Source of the DNA: Victivallales bacterium
GTDB lineage: Bacteria; Verrucomicrobiota; Lentisphaeria; Oligosphaerales; Oligosphaeraceae
DNA: 23,384 nt
NCBI GenBank assembly: GCA_017431185.1
Contig: JAFRLP010000287.1
Span: 1 to 23,384 of the forward strand
Reading direction: 5' to 3'
A program made the translations under genes and the position numbers. Below, piece by piece: positions 7,717 through 15,634 of the stretch. The notes below the pieces were generated by a model. It was not told the origin of the DNA. It saw only the letters and a list, made by a program, of their open reading frames with translations, and did not search any database. Numbering within the stretch: the first letter of the stretch is position 1; every line of letters begins with the position of its first letter.

Positions 7717-8802
7717 ATGGGGATGCTAGATTATTCGCATGTCAGCAATCCCCTTCCCTGGATAACACATTTCCACAAAATCCGACCAGGTGCATACTTG
7801 AATCTCCGCGAAATAGCCAAGAAACTGAACGTCTCCCTCGGAACGGTGTCCGCCGCGCTGTCAGGCAATCCGAAGAACCTGCCTTTTTCCAAGCAGACGC
7901 TGGAGCGCATCCGCTCGTATGCCATGCAGGTGGGGTATGTTCCCAACCGCTTTGCCCAGAAGATTTTTCATCCTGAAAGGGAGAATTCGCTGGGGGTTAT
8001 TTTCCTGCAGGACACAGCCGTTGACCGCAATCTGCCGTTGCTCCCGCACATCATCCGCAGGATGTCGGATCATTCTGCGGAGTACCAGATCCAAGGGTGC
8101 AGCCTGAATTCGCTGAAGGCCACTGTCCAACTGATGAGGGGCATGAACATCCGCCGAATCATAACCGTGGGGATGACGTACGCCAAGGACTTTGCGGGAA
8201 TGGAGACATTCAACGACGTCGAGATTTTCGCCACGGACTATATCGACGGCAACGTGCCGCAGCCAGGCTGCGTCCGCTGCGCCTGCGTGACCAACCGTGA
8301 TGAATTCCACCAGGAACTGGCGGAAAACCTGGTCAGGCTGGGGCTTGACCCAATCGCCACCAACAGTGACGTCGCCTTCCTGTATCGACAGGGGTTCATA
8401 CCTGAGCATCTCTATTTCGACGCGCCAGAAGAACGCTGTAATTTTTTTGAATTCGGATATGATGTGGCTGTGAGACTGATGCCGTTCATCAAAAAGAGGC
8501 AATGCCGCACCATAGTCATGCACAATGACCGAAGCGCCGCGGGCGCTCTAAAGGCGCTGCGCGAGCATCATGTCAGAATCCCCGCCTCAGTCCAGGTGCT
8601 GGGATTCAACGACAGCGACTATACGGGTTATCTGACCGTCCCGCTGACCACTGTCCAGGTTCCGACAAAGACCCATTTGGACAGGGTGCTTGATTTCCTG
8701 CTCAATGGCGGCGAGTTGCCGCGAACCATTTTTACGCCTCTGAAGATGATTCCGCGCGACAGCACCACCGCCGAATTGAACCGCCTGTATTCTGGCGCAT
8801 AG
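7717..8802 (+). CDS. LacI-family transcriptional regulator
   Basis: 361 residues from the ATG at 7717. The DNA-binding part reads LNLREIAKKLNVSLGTVSAALSG, then SKQTLERIRSYAMQVGYVPN: the LacI helix-turn-helix and hinge. It is followed by a periplasmic-binding-protein-like sensor domain (SLGVIFLQD; TIVMHNDRSAAGALKALREH; VQVLGFNDSDYTGYLTVPLTTVQVP). LacI proteins normally begin right at the HTH. Here 27 extra residues precede it, so an in-frame TTG at 7798 (334 residues, AGG a few bases upstream) is a credible real start; the AGGGAGG at 7696-7702 is rather far from the ATG at 7717. The gene is divergent from the pseudopilin-hydrolase operon and probably represses it through the palindrome at 7425-7444 until a sugar effector binds. 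Confidence 0.88.
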   Translation: MGMLDYSHVSNPLPWITHFHKIRPGAYLNLREIAKKLNVSLGTVSAALSGNPKNLPFSKQTLERIRSYAMQVGYVPNRFAQKIFHPERENSLGVIFLQDTAVDRNLPLLPHIIRRMSDHSAEYQIQGCSLNSLKATVQLMRGMNIRRIITVGMTYAKDFAGMETFNDVEIFATDYIDGNVPQPGCVRCACVTNRDEFHQELAENLVRLGLDPIATNSDVAFLYRQGFIPEHLYFDAPEERCNFFEFGYDVAVRLMPFIKKRQCRTIVMHNDRSAAGALKALREHHVRIPASVQVLGFNDSDYTGYLTVPLTTVQVPTKTHLDRVLDFLLNGGELPRTIFTPLKMIPRDSTTAELNRLYSGA

Positions 8803-8823
8803 CCAAGCCGCCCGCAGTTTCCT

Positions 8824-9390
8824 TCAGAATGCCCCGGCGCGCTGGTAAACGTGAATGCCGTACAGACGGGCAAAGGCGTCGCCCCGTGATGCAAGCAGTT
8901 TCACAGCCAATTTGGAGGTCGTTATGGCCTGGGCGAATTCAAAACGACGGAAGCGGCGGTAATTGTCCCGTTCCGAAAGCAGGGAGACCATGCGTCCTTC
9001 CCTCTCGTACTCGACATCAAAATCCCTGATGCACTCTGGGGGAATCTGACCGAACCTGAACTCATCCAGATTGGTGTCGAAAACCAAATCAAGTCGAGCA
9101 AAGGAAACGGGTTTCGGCCAGGAGAGTGTGACTGTCTGGGGAAAGCCTTTGTCCGAAATCCAGATATTCGGCTGTTCCGAGGCAGGACGGCCATAGTCGT
9201 TGTGCAGATTTTCAATTCTGTAGGGGTGCTGTTTCGGTAGAATATCGAAAACCATGTTCTGGAAATTCAGGTAGCAGCCGTCCGCTTTGCGGTAGAATCC
9301 CGGCAAATGAGAGGAACTGACCCGCCACGCCAGCACCAGCACGGCGACCCTGCACCGCCTTTTCCGAAAATACCTGAAAACGTCTCCCAT
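8824..9390 (-). pseudogene. C-terminal remnant of an FAD-dependent oxidoreductase
   Basis: The minus-strand frame ends in a proper stop at 8824. From about 9230 downwards it encodes a discoidin-like C-terminal module: PNIWISDKGFPQTVTLSWP, ARLDLVFDTNLDEF, PPECIRDFDVEYE, DNYRRFRRFEF, FARLYGIHVY. In PVC bacteria this wording is typical of the tail of large FAD-dependent oxidoreductases (recalled, not searched). The FAD-binding body is absent. The first ~50 residues of the open frame look random and overlap an AraC remnant on the other strand, so the ATG at 9390 is unlikely to be a true start. It is probably non-functional; a small standalone discoidin-like protein is the less likely alternative. 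Confidence 0.6.
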
Positions 9391-9577
9391 CGACTATTTT
9401 CTGAACCAGAAGCTGGAACGCGCCAAAAACCTTCTGACGGACAATCTCCTTACCGTGAAGGAGGTGGCCGGCAGACTCCACTACGCATCTTCCCAGTACT
9501 TCGCCGCCGAATCCAGGAAAAGGTTCGGAGTCTCCCCCAAAACGTTCAAATACCGAATAGCCGACGCCAGGCCATAA
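9311..9577 (+). pseudogene. AraC-family regulator, C-terminal DNA-binding domain remnant
   Basis: From just after a TGA at 9308-9310 to a TAA at 9575-9577, this frame encodes 88 residues that form a full AraC double HTH. The first HTH is ELTRHASTSTATLHRLFRKY, then TSPIDYFLNQKLERAKNLL, and the second is LTVKEVAGRLHYASSQYFAAESRKRFGVSP with KTFKYRI. There is no start codon, ribosome site or sensor domain upstream. The frame runs instead into the FAD-oxidoreductase remnant on the other strand. The N-terminal half was therefore lost. The stop codon is followed at once by an intact terminator, so the 3' end of the gene is original. Confidence 0.75.
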
Positions 9578-9595
9578 AAAAGACCGCGTCTTTTT
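9577..9595 (+). terminator. Intrinsic terminator of the AraC remnant
   Basis: AAAAAGAC (9577-9584) pairs perfectly with GTCTTTTT (9588-9595) around a CGC loop, giving an A-tract/T-tract hairpin that overlaps the TAA stop. By symmetry it can also act on the minus strand. From here to 9724 no gene or further signal is visible. Confidence 0.65.
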
Positions 9596-9724
9596 CATCC
9601 AGATAGGCAACCTGCGGAACAAGTCTATTCTCCCACCAGAAGAGCAGGCAGTTTTCTTCCCCCATAACGGAGAAAACTGACTGTCGTCCCCCTTCTGTTG
9701 CGGGAAAATTTGCCTCCTTCCCGC

Positions 9725-9753
9725 TTGAAAATCGGTGGCGTGAATTACATTAT
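9725..9753 (+). promoter_or_regulatory. Promoter candidate for gnd and the genes behind it
   Basis: TTGAAA (9725-9730), 17-base spacer, CATTAT (9748-9753), about 62 bases before the gnd ATG. It is the best match in the 238-base gap after the AraC remnant and would serve the whole row of plus-strand genes. Confidence 0.5.
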
Positions 9754-9815
9754 GGTGAGTGTTTTTTGCTTTGTCCTCCACCATACCACCCACCCAAAAA
9801 CAAGGAAACATCCCA

Positions 9816-11276
9816 ATGACAAAGAAAGCAGACATCGGCCTGATTGGACTGGCCGTGATGGGCGAGAACCTCGTCCTGAACATGGAGCGCAACGGCTTCA
9901 CCGCCGCCGTCTTCAACCGCCACACCGAAAAGGTGGACGCCTTCCTGGCTGGCCGTGGCAAGGGCAAGAAATTCATCGGCTGCCACTCCATCCAGGAACT
10001 CTGCGACAACCTCGAGTCCCCGCGCCGCATCATGATGATGATCAAGGCCGGCAAGGCGGTGGATGAAATGATCGCGCAACTCGTCCCCTACCTCTCCGAG
10101 GGTGACATCCTCATCGACGGCGGGAACAGCTTCTACCAGGACACCATCCGCCGCACCAACGAACTGGCGGCGAAGGGCATCCGCTTCATCGGCACGGGTG
10201 TCTCCGGCGGTGAGGAAGGCGCGCTGAAAGGCCCCTCCATCATGCCTGGCGGAAATCCCGAGGCGTGGCCCTACGTCAAGCCCGTCTTCCAGGCCATCTC
10301 CGCAAAGGTGGCCGGCGGCGTGCCCTGCTGCCAGTGGGTCGGCGACAACGGCGCAGGCCACTATGTGAAAATGGTCCACAACGGCATCGAGTACGGCGAC
10401 ATGCAGATGATTTGCGAGGCCTACTGGCTGATGAAGCAGGTTCTCGGGCTGAACGCCGCCGAACTGCACGACGTGTTCTCCAAGTGGAACCAGGGTGAAC
10501 TCAACAGCTACCTCATCGAAATCACCAACGAAATCTTCACCAAGACTGACCCCGAAACAGGCAAACCCGTCGTCGATATCATTCTCGACACGGCAGGACA
10601 GAAGGGCACCGGCAAATGGACGAGCCAGGGCGCGCTTGACCTGGGAGCTCCCGCCCCGACCGTCGCCGAGGCCGTCTTCGCCCGCTGCCTCTCCGCCATC
10701 AAGGAAGAGCGCGTGGCCGCCTCCAAGATCATCCAGGACAACGATGTGGCAAAGTTCACGGGCAACAAGGACGAATTCATCGAGGCCGTCCGTCAGGCTC
10801 TCTACGCCTCCAAGATCTGCTCCTACGCCCAGGGATTCCAGCTGCTGCGCCTCGCTGCCAAAGAGTTCAACTGGGATCTGCACTACGGTGAAATCGCCCT
10901 GCTGTGGCGCGGCGGCTGCATCATTCGTGCCACCTTCCTGGAGAAAATCAAGGAAGCGTTCGACAAGAATCCCAAACTGGATAACCTGCTGCTGGACGAT
11001 TTCTTCAACGCGGCCATCGCCCGTTGCCGCAAGGCATGGCGTCAGGTCGTGGCGCAGGCGGTTCTCTCGGGTGTGCCCGTGCCCGCCTTCTCCTCGGCTC
11101 TGGCCTACTATGACGGAATTCGCTCCGCCAACCTGCCCGCCAACCTGCTCCAGGCACAACGCGACTATTTCGGCGCACACACCTACGAACGCGTCGACAA
11201 ACCCCGCGGCCAGTTCTTCCACACCGAGTGGACGGAGACCAGCGGCAAGACCGTCGCCAGCACCTACACCGCCTGA
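9816..11276 (+). CDS. gnd: 6-phosphogluconate dehydrogenase, decarboxylating
   Basis: 486 residues, the normal length. It converts 6-phosphogluconate and NADP(+) to ribulose 5-phosphate, CO2 and NADPH in the oxidative pentose phosphate pathway. The Rossmann start [14 protein letters not shown] (6-19) is followed by [11 protein letters not shown], the signature [19 protein letters not shown] (128-146), and the catalytic [13 protein letters not shown] with Lys185, His188 and Asn189. The helical C-terminal domain contains QGFQLL and [11 protein letters not shown]. The ATG at 9816 is preferred over an upstream in-frame ATG at 9759 because AAGGA sits at 9802-9806 and the family starts right before the Rossmann strand. 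First gene of a same-strand row; a hairpin separates it from the LarA-like gene 53 bases on. Confidence 0.95.
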   Translation: MTKKADIGLIGLAVMGENLVLNMERNGFTAAVFNRHTEKVDAFLAGRGKGKKFIGCHSIQELCDNLESPRRIMMMIKAGKAVDEMIAQLVPYLSEGDILIDGGNSFYQDTIRRTNELAAKGIRFIGTGVSGGEEGALKGPSIMPGGNPEAWPYVKPVFQAISAKVAGGVPCCQWVGDNGAGHYVKMVHNGIEYGDMQMICEAYWLMKQVLGLNAAELHDVFSKWNQGELNSYLIEITNEIFTKTDPETGKPVVDIILDTAGQKGTGKWTSQGALDLGAPAPTVAEAVFARCLSAIKEERVAASKIIQDNDVAKFTGNKDEFIEAVRQALYASKICSYAQGFQLLRLAAKEFNWDLHYGEIALLWRGGCIIRATFLEKIKEAFDKNPKLDNLLLDDFFNAAIARCRKAWRQVVAQAVLSGVPVPAFSSALAYYDGIRSANLPANLLQAQRDYFGAHTYERVDKPRGQFFHTEWTETSGKTVASTYTA

Positions 11277-11284
11277 ACCCCCTG

Positions 11285-11310
11285 ACCGCCGCCTGCCCCC
11301 AGGCGGCGGT
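11285..11310 (+). other. Perfect 11-bp stem hairpin between gnd and the LarA-like gene
   Basis: ACCGCCGCCTG (11285-11295) pairs fully with CAGGCGGCGGT (11300-11310) around CCCC, 8 bases after the gnd stop and 7 bases before the next Shine-Dalgarno AGGAGA (11318-11323). There is no T-run, so it is more likely an mRNA-stabilising or partially terminating structure that sets the expression ratio of the two genes than a full terminator. Confidence 0.7.
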
Positions 11311-11329
11311 CTACGCCAGGAGAGAATCA

Positions 11330-12610
11330 ATGAGCATCTATGTACAGGAAGGGTCGCCCAGCACCGACATTTCGGATGAGCGACTCCGCGGACTGGTCAA
11401 GGAGACCATCGCCAAATCAGGCAAGACACTGCGCCGTCTCCTGCTGCTTCCCCCCGACCACACCCGACTGAATTCCCGAGCAGGACGGATCACCGAAATC
11501 ATCTGGGAAGAGTACCACGACAAGTGCCAGATAGACATCATGCCAGCCTTGGGAACCCACAGCCCGATGACCGACGCGCAGCTGGAGATGATGTTCGGCA
11601 AGCAGATTCCCAAGAGCGTGTTCAAAGTCCACGACTGGCGCAACGGCGTGCGAACGCTGGGCGTCGCCTCCTCTGAGATGCTCAAGGAACTCTCTGGCGG
11701 CAAACTGGACTACGAGGTCAAGATTCAGGCTGACAACATCCTGTTTGAGGACTACGACCTGATTCTGTCCATCGGGCAGGTTGTCCCCCATGAAGTGGTC
11801 GGACTGGCCAACTACACCAAGAACATCATGGTGGGCGTGGGCGGACCCGACTGCATCAACAAGTCCCATTTTCTCGGGGCCGTCGCCAACATGGAGAAGA
11901 TCATGGGCCACGCGGACTCCCCCGTGCGCCGTCTCTACAACTACGGGGTTGACACCTTCCTGGCCGACCGCCCTATCGTCTATATGCTGACCGTCATGGC
12001 ACGGGACGAGCAGAGCGGGAAGATGGCCATGCGCGGATTCTTCTCCGGCGCAGGGGCAGACGCCTTCAACGCAGCCGCCAAACTCTGCGTCGAGACCAAT
12101 CTTGTCCTGCTGGACGAACCGCTCAAGAAGGTGGTGGTCTTCCTCGACCCAGATGAATTCAAGAGCACCTGGCTCGGCAACAAGTCCATCTACCGCACCC
12201 GCATGGCCATCGCCGACCACGGCGAGCTCATCGTGCTGGCGCCTGGCCTGCGTGAATTCGGCGAGGACAAGCAGATTGACCTGCTCATCCGCAAATACGG
12301 CTACAAGGGCACACCGCACACCTTGCAGGCTGTCAAGGAGAACCAGGACATCCGCGACAACCTGGGGGCCGCCGCCCACCTCATCCACGGCTCCAGCGAA
12401 GGACGCTTCACCATCACCTACTGCCCGGGGCCGGGCATGACCGCCGAGGAAATCCGCTCCGTCGGCTTTGAATCCGACGACCTTGACGCAATGATGAAGA
12501 AGTACGACCCCGCCAAACTCAAGGATGGCTTCAACACCGTCGATGGCGAGGAGGTCTTCTACATCAGCAATCCAGCCCTCGGCCTCTGGGCCCTCAAGAA
12601 GAATTTCTAA
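11330..12610 (+). CDS. LarA-superfamily nickel-pincer racemase/epimerase
   Basis: 426 residues. It matches lactate racemase LarA in all key positions: LPPDHTR (Asp43, Arg46; LarA Asp72, Arg75), LGTHSPM (His77; LarA His108), VVPHE (His154; His174), NYTK (Lys164; Lys184, which carries the nickel-pincer nucleotide), and NKSH (His180; His200, nickel ligand). The 154-164-180 spacing equals that of LarA 174-184-200 exactly. Family enzymes invert an alpha-hydroxy acid carbon by hydride transfer through the nickel cofactor; known members include lactate, malate and phenyllactate racemases and D-gluconate 2-epimerase. Placement between gnd and a KDG-kinase-like gene argues for a hexonate substrate (inference). 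AGGAGA precedes the ATG. No larB, larC or larE cofactor genes are in this window. Confidence 0.85.
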   Translation: MSIYVQEGSPSTDISDERLRGLVKETIAKSGKTLRRLLLLPPDHTRLNSRAGRITEIIWEEYHDKCQIDIMPALGTHSPMTDAQLEMMFGKQIPKSVFKVHDWRNGVRTLGVASSEMLKELSGGKLDYEVKIQADNILFEDYDLILSIGQVVPHEVVGLANYTKNIMVGVGGPDCINKSHFLGAVANMEKIMGHADSPVRRLYNYGVDTFLADRPIVYMLTVMARDEQSGKMAMRGFFSGAGADAFNAAAKLCVETNLVLLDEPLKKVVVFLDPDEFKSTWLGNKSIYRTRMAIADHGELIVLAPGLREFGEDKQIDLLIRKYGYKGTPHTLQAVKENQDIRDNLGAAAHLIHGSSEGRFTITYCPGPGMTAEEIRSVGFESDDLDAMMKKYDPAKLKDGFNTVDGEEVFYISNPALGLWALKKNF

Positions 12611-12637
12611 CCCCCAACCCTCCTACTCTACACGACC

Positions 12638-13711
12638 ATGGATTTCAAAGCAAACGCCAAATACGCGATGCTGGTTCCGACCAGCATGGGCATTCGTCTG
12701 ACCCCAGCCGATGGACAGCCGTTCCATTGCTCCACTCAGTTCATGATGCAGGTCACCTCCGCCGAGACCAACGTGGCCAGCATTCCCTCGTTTCTGGGCA
12801 TGCCAGTCAAGGTCTTGACCGCATTCGTCAAGGACAGCCCGATTGCCCGCATGATCAAGGACAACCTCGCCGGCCGCCACATGGACTACGAGGGTCCCGA
12901 GATTGAGCAGGGCGGCCCCTGGGGATACCGTCACCAGTTCAACCTGGCGGACTCCGGCTACGGCTCCCGCGGACCGCGTGTCCAGAACGACCGCGCAGGA
13001 GAAGTAGGACGCCTCCTCAACGTCAAGTACTTTGACCTCGACCGCATCTTCGGACAGGAAGGCGTGAAGATCGTCCATCTTTCAGGACTGGTCGGAGCAC
13101 TCTCGCCCGACACCAGCAAGTTCTGCCTGGAGATTGCCCGCGCCGCCAAGAAGTACGGCACCAAAATCTCCTTTGACCTGAACTACCGCGCCTCCTTCTG
13201 GAAAGGCCGCGAGCAGGAACTCCACGACATCTTCTCGGAGATTGCCAGCGTGGCGGACGTTCTGGTCGGCAACGAGGAGGACTTCCAGCTCTGCCTGGGC
13301 ATCCAGGGTCCCGAGGCGGGCGGCAAGGACATCGCCGCCAAAATCGACTCCTTCAAGGAGATGGTCAACCGCGTGAAGGCCGCCTATCCCAACGCCACGG
13401 CGTTCGCCACCACCCTCCGCGAAGTCGTCAACGCCAACACCCACCGCTGGGGCGCCATCACCAACATCAACGGCGAATGGCAGGTTGTGCAGCCCCGCGA
13501 AATCGGCGTCCTTGACCGCATCGGCGGCGGAGACGGCTTCGTCGGCGGTTTCCTCTACGCCATGCTCAAGGGCTGGGAACCCGAAAAGTGGGTCCAGTTC
13601 GGCTGGGCCACTGGCGCTCTCGCCACCACCCATCTCACCGATTATGCCCAGCCGGCGGACGAAGACCAGGTCTGGAGCATCTGGGGCGGCAACGCCCGCG
13701 TCAAGCGCTAA
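12638..13711 (+). CDS. PfkB-family carbohydrate kinase, 2-keto-3-deoxygluconate kinase-like
   Basis: 357 residues, ribokinase fold, cytoplasmic. The C-terminal signature is DRIGGGDGFVGGFLYAML, with Asp299 as catalytic base. The DRIG form rather than DTTG is characteristic of KDG kinases (KdgK). Also present are FDLNYRASFWKG, VLVGNEEDFQ and, near the N-terminus, SAETNVASIPSFLG, the usual sugar-binding region. KDG kinase makes 2-keto-3-deoxy-6-phosphogluconate for aldolase cleavage; another hexonate or ketose remains possible. It starts 27 bases after the LarA-like gene. No Shine-Dalgarno is visible: the leader CCCTCCTACTCTACACGACC is pyrimidine-rich, so translation may depend on coupling or on a weakly structured leader. 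Confidence 0.82.
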   Translation: MDFKANAKYAMLVPTSMGIRLTPADGQPFHCSTQFMMQVTSAETNVASIPSFLGMPVKVLTAFVKDSPIARMIKDNLAGRHMDYEGPEIEQGGPWGYRHQFNLADSGYGSRGPRVQNDRAGEVGRLLNVKYFDLDRIFGQEGVKIVHLSGLVGALSPDTSKFCLEIARAAKKYGTKISFDLNYRASFWKGREQELHDIFSEIASVADVLVGNEEDFQLCLGIQGPEAGGKDIAAKIDSFKEMVNRVKAAYPNATAFATTLREVVNANTHRWGAITNINGEWQVVQPREIGVLDRIGGGDGFVGGFLYAMLKGWEPEKWVQFGWATGALATTHLTDYAQPADEDQVWSIWGGNARVKR

Positions 13712-13728
13712 GGCGCGTCTGACCATCC

Positions 13729-14862
13729 ATGAAAGGGATTGCCATATTAGGCTGCACTGGCTCCATCGGCGTCAACGCCCTGCGTGTCGTGCAAAGCCTG
13801 GCCAGGCAATACCGCGTGGTTGGTCTGGCCGCTGGACATCGGGTGGCGGAACTGGCCGAACAGGCGCAGTTCCACCATCCCGCCTGGGTCTTCGCCCAGG
13901 ATTTGCCTGCCCTTCAACGGCAGGCGCTCCCTCAGGGAACCCGCATTCTGGAGAACATGGGACAGCTCTGCGAGGCATGCGCAGCCGAGAACGTGGATGC
14001 GGTGCTCTGCGCCATCTCCGGCACTGGCGGACTGCGCCCCTCACTGGCCGCTCTGGAGGCGGGCAAGACGCTCGCCCTGGCCTCCAAGGAGGTGCTGGTC
14101 ATGGCGGGGGCCCTGGTCACGGCGACCGCCAGGCGATGCGGGGGTCGCATCCTGCCCGTCGATAGCGAGCATTGCGCTGTGTTCCAATGTCTGGAGGGCA
14201 ATGCGGGCCGTCCTGTCCAGCGCATCATCCTCACCTGCAGCGGCGGCCCTTTCCACCATCATCCCGAAGTTGATTTGGCCACCGTCACGCCAGAGATGGC
14301 GCTGCATCATCCCACGTGGGCGATGGGACGCAAAATCACGCTGGATTCCGCCACGCTGATGAACAAGGGGCTGGAGCTCATTGAGGCTGGCTGGCTGTTC
14401 GGGGTTTCCGAAAGGCAACTGGAGGTGGTCATCCATCCCCAGTCCATCGTTCATTCGATGGTGGAGTACGCAGACCATTCGGTGCTGGCGCAGTTGGGGG
14501 TGGCGGACATGTGCCTGCCCATCCACTACTGCCTGTGCTGGCCGAAGCGCCAGCCATCCATCACGCCTCAGCTGGACTTTACGCATCGTCTGGAGCTCAC
14601 CTTCGAGCCGCCCGACAACCGACGCTTCCCCGCGCTGGAACTGGCACGGCGGGCCATGCGACTGGGCGGGGCCTCGGGAGCCATCTTCAATGCCGCCAAC
14701 GAGACCGCCGTCGAGCGTTTCCTGAACGGCACGCTCTCCTTTGACCGCATCCCCCGAATGGTCGCCCTGGCCCTGGACAAACTCGCCCCTGCCTCCGCTT
14801 CCACGCTGGAGGATTTGCTGGAGGCGGACCAACAGGCGCGCGCATTTGTTCGCCAGACATAG
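13729..14862 (+). CDS. dxr: 1-deoxy-D-xylulose 5-phosphate reductoisomerase
   Basis: 377 residues, close to the usual length. It rearranges and reduces DXP to 2-C-methyl-D-erythritol 4-phosphate with NADPH, the committed step of the MEP isoprenoid pathway. Motifs are GCTGSIG (8-14, NADPH), ALASKEVLVMAG, PVDSEH with metal ligands Asp145 and Glu147, TCSGGPF, HPTWAMGRKITLDSATLMNKGLE with third ligand Glu216, and VIHPQSIVHSMVEY with DHSVLAQLG. It follows the kinase gene by 17 bases and precedes the transglycosylase gene by 15, so it is probably cotranscribed, although no pathway link to the upstream sugar genes is obvious beyond pentose phosphate supply. Confidence 0.95.
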   Translation: MKGIAILGCTGSIGVNALRVVQSLARQYRVVGLAAGHRVAELAEQAQFHHPAWVFAQDLPALQRQALPQGTRILENMGQLCEACAAENVDAVLCAISGTGGLRPSLAALEAGKTLALASKEVLVMAGALVTATARRCGGRILPVDSEHCAVFQCLEGNAGRPVQRIILTCSGGPFHHHPEVDLATVTPEMALHHPTWAMGRKITLDSATLMNKGLELIEAGWLFGVSERQLEVVIHPQSIVHSMVEYADHSVLAQLGVADMCLPIHYCLCWPKRQPSITPQLDFTHRLELTFEPPDNRRFPALELARRAMRLGGASGAIFNAANETAVERFLNGTLSFDRIPRMVALALDKLAPASASTLEDLLEADQQARAFVRQT

Positions 14863-14877
14863 CGGAGTCTCAAAGCC

Positions 14878-15489
14878 ATGCCACGTCACAGCCGCAGCAG
14901 AAAAGGATTCCCTGGCGGAAAGACCTTCTGGCTTTCCCTGGGGATTTTTTGTTGCCTGGGAATGCTGTTGACGCTATGGAAGTTTCAACAGAGCAGAGAA
15001 GTCCAACGGCAGGTGAACCTGGAGCCAATTATGATTCAGGCCGCCCAGCGCAATGAAGTCCCGCTGGCGTTGCTCAAGGCGGTTATATGGAAGGAGAGCC
15101 GCTTCAAGCCGGACAGCCGAGGCTCCCACGGGGAGATTGGCCTGATGCAGTTGATGCCCATTGCCGTGGAGCAGTGGCGGAAGGACAACAAGGTCGCCCA
15201 GGCCCCCTCCGAAAAGGAACTCTTCAACCCCGAAGTCAATGTCGCCATCGGAGCCTGGTATCTGGCCTGGTGCGGACGGCACTGGCGCGGCTACCGTTCC
15301 CAGGAACTCCTCCAGGTCTCGGAATACAATGCCGGCTATCGACGGGTATCCAGGCAGTGGAAGCCAGCCCGCCCCCAGGACGACGTGCCCCTCTCCGCCC
15401 TCACCATCAAAAGCACGCGCCGCTACACCCAGGCCGTCCTAGAACGACGCGCCCACTACGAGCAGACCGCCCCTTCCCCGCAGCATTGA
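14878..15489 (+). CDS. Membrane-anchored lytic transglycosylase (SLT domain)
   Basis: 203 residues. A basic N-terminus and a single hydrophobic segment (about 17-35, FWLSLGIFCCLGMLLTL) suggest a membrane anchor or uncleaved signal, with the enzyme in the periplasm. The SLT core is LLKAVIWKESRFKPDSRGSHGEIGLMQLMP with catalytic Glu73, followed by NPEVNVAIGAWYLAW and VSEYNAGY, the standard goose-lysozyme-like order. It cleaves the MurNAc-GlcNAc bond of peptidoglycan, leaving anhydro ends. GGAG lies upstream of the ATG, and the gene follows dxr by 15 bases. It is last in the plus-strand row; the next gene converges on it. Confidence 0.88.
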   Translation: MPRHSRSRKGFPGGKTFWLSLGIFCCLGMLLTLWKFQQSREVQRQVNLEPIMIQAAQRNEVPLALLKAVIWKESRFKPDSRGSHGEIGLMQLMPIAVEQWRKDNKVAQAPSEKELFNPEVNVAIGAWYLAWCGRHWRGYRSQELLQVSEYNAGYRRVSRQWKPARPQDDVPLSALTIKSTRRYTQAVLERRAHYEQTAPSPQH

Positions 15490-15531
15490 TTGCGGTAATG
15501 CATATAAAACACGGGGTGCAAAAAGCGCCGA

Positions 15532-15619
15532 AGACACCCAATCGCCATGAAGGGCGATACATTTTCCCGTTGGTGTCTCTCCTGCCAACGGCGGGAACGG
15601 CGCACTCCAGGCTTTGGAG
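15532..15619. other. Nested and overlapping inverted repeats between convergent genes
   Basis: AGACACC (15532-15538) pairs with GGTGTCT (15572-15578), enclosing a perfect hairpin ATCGCC/GGCGAT (15541-15546, 15553-15558). Alternatively CCGTTGG (15567-15573) pairs with CCAACGG (15585-15591), which shares bases 15572-15573 with the first stem, so the two folds compete. A third small hairpin CTCCA/TGGAG lies at 15605-15619. The position between the stops of two convergent genes suggests a bidirectional terminator or a dispersed repeat element. Confidence 0.5.
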
Positions 15620-15634
15620 GGGGAACGGGGGAAA

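Noticed and set aside
9596..9690. Minus-strand stretch reading like protein (ENCLLFWWENRLVPQVAYL)
   Set aside because: Too short, with no start or proper end, and it runs into the AraC remnant on the other strand; chance cannot be excluded.
9750..11330. 526-residue minus-strand open frame opposite gnd
   Set aside because: A product of GC-rich codon bias in gnd; low-complexity Gly/Val/Asp composition and no motif, while gnd is unmistakable.
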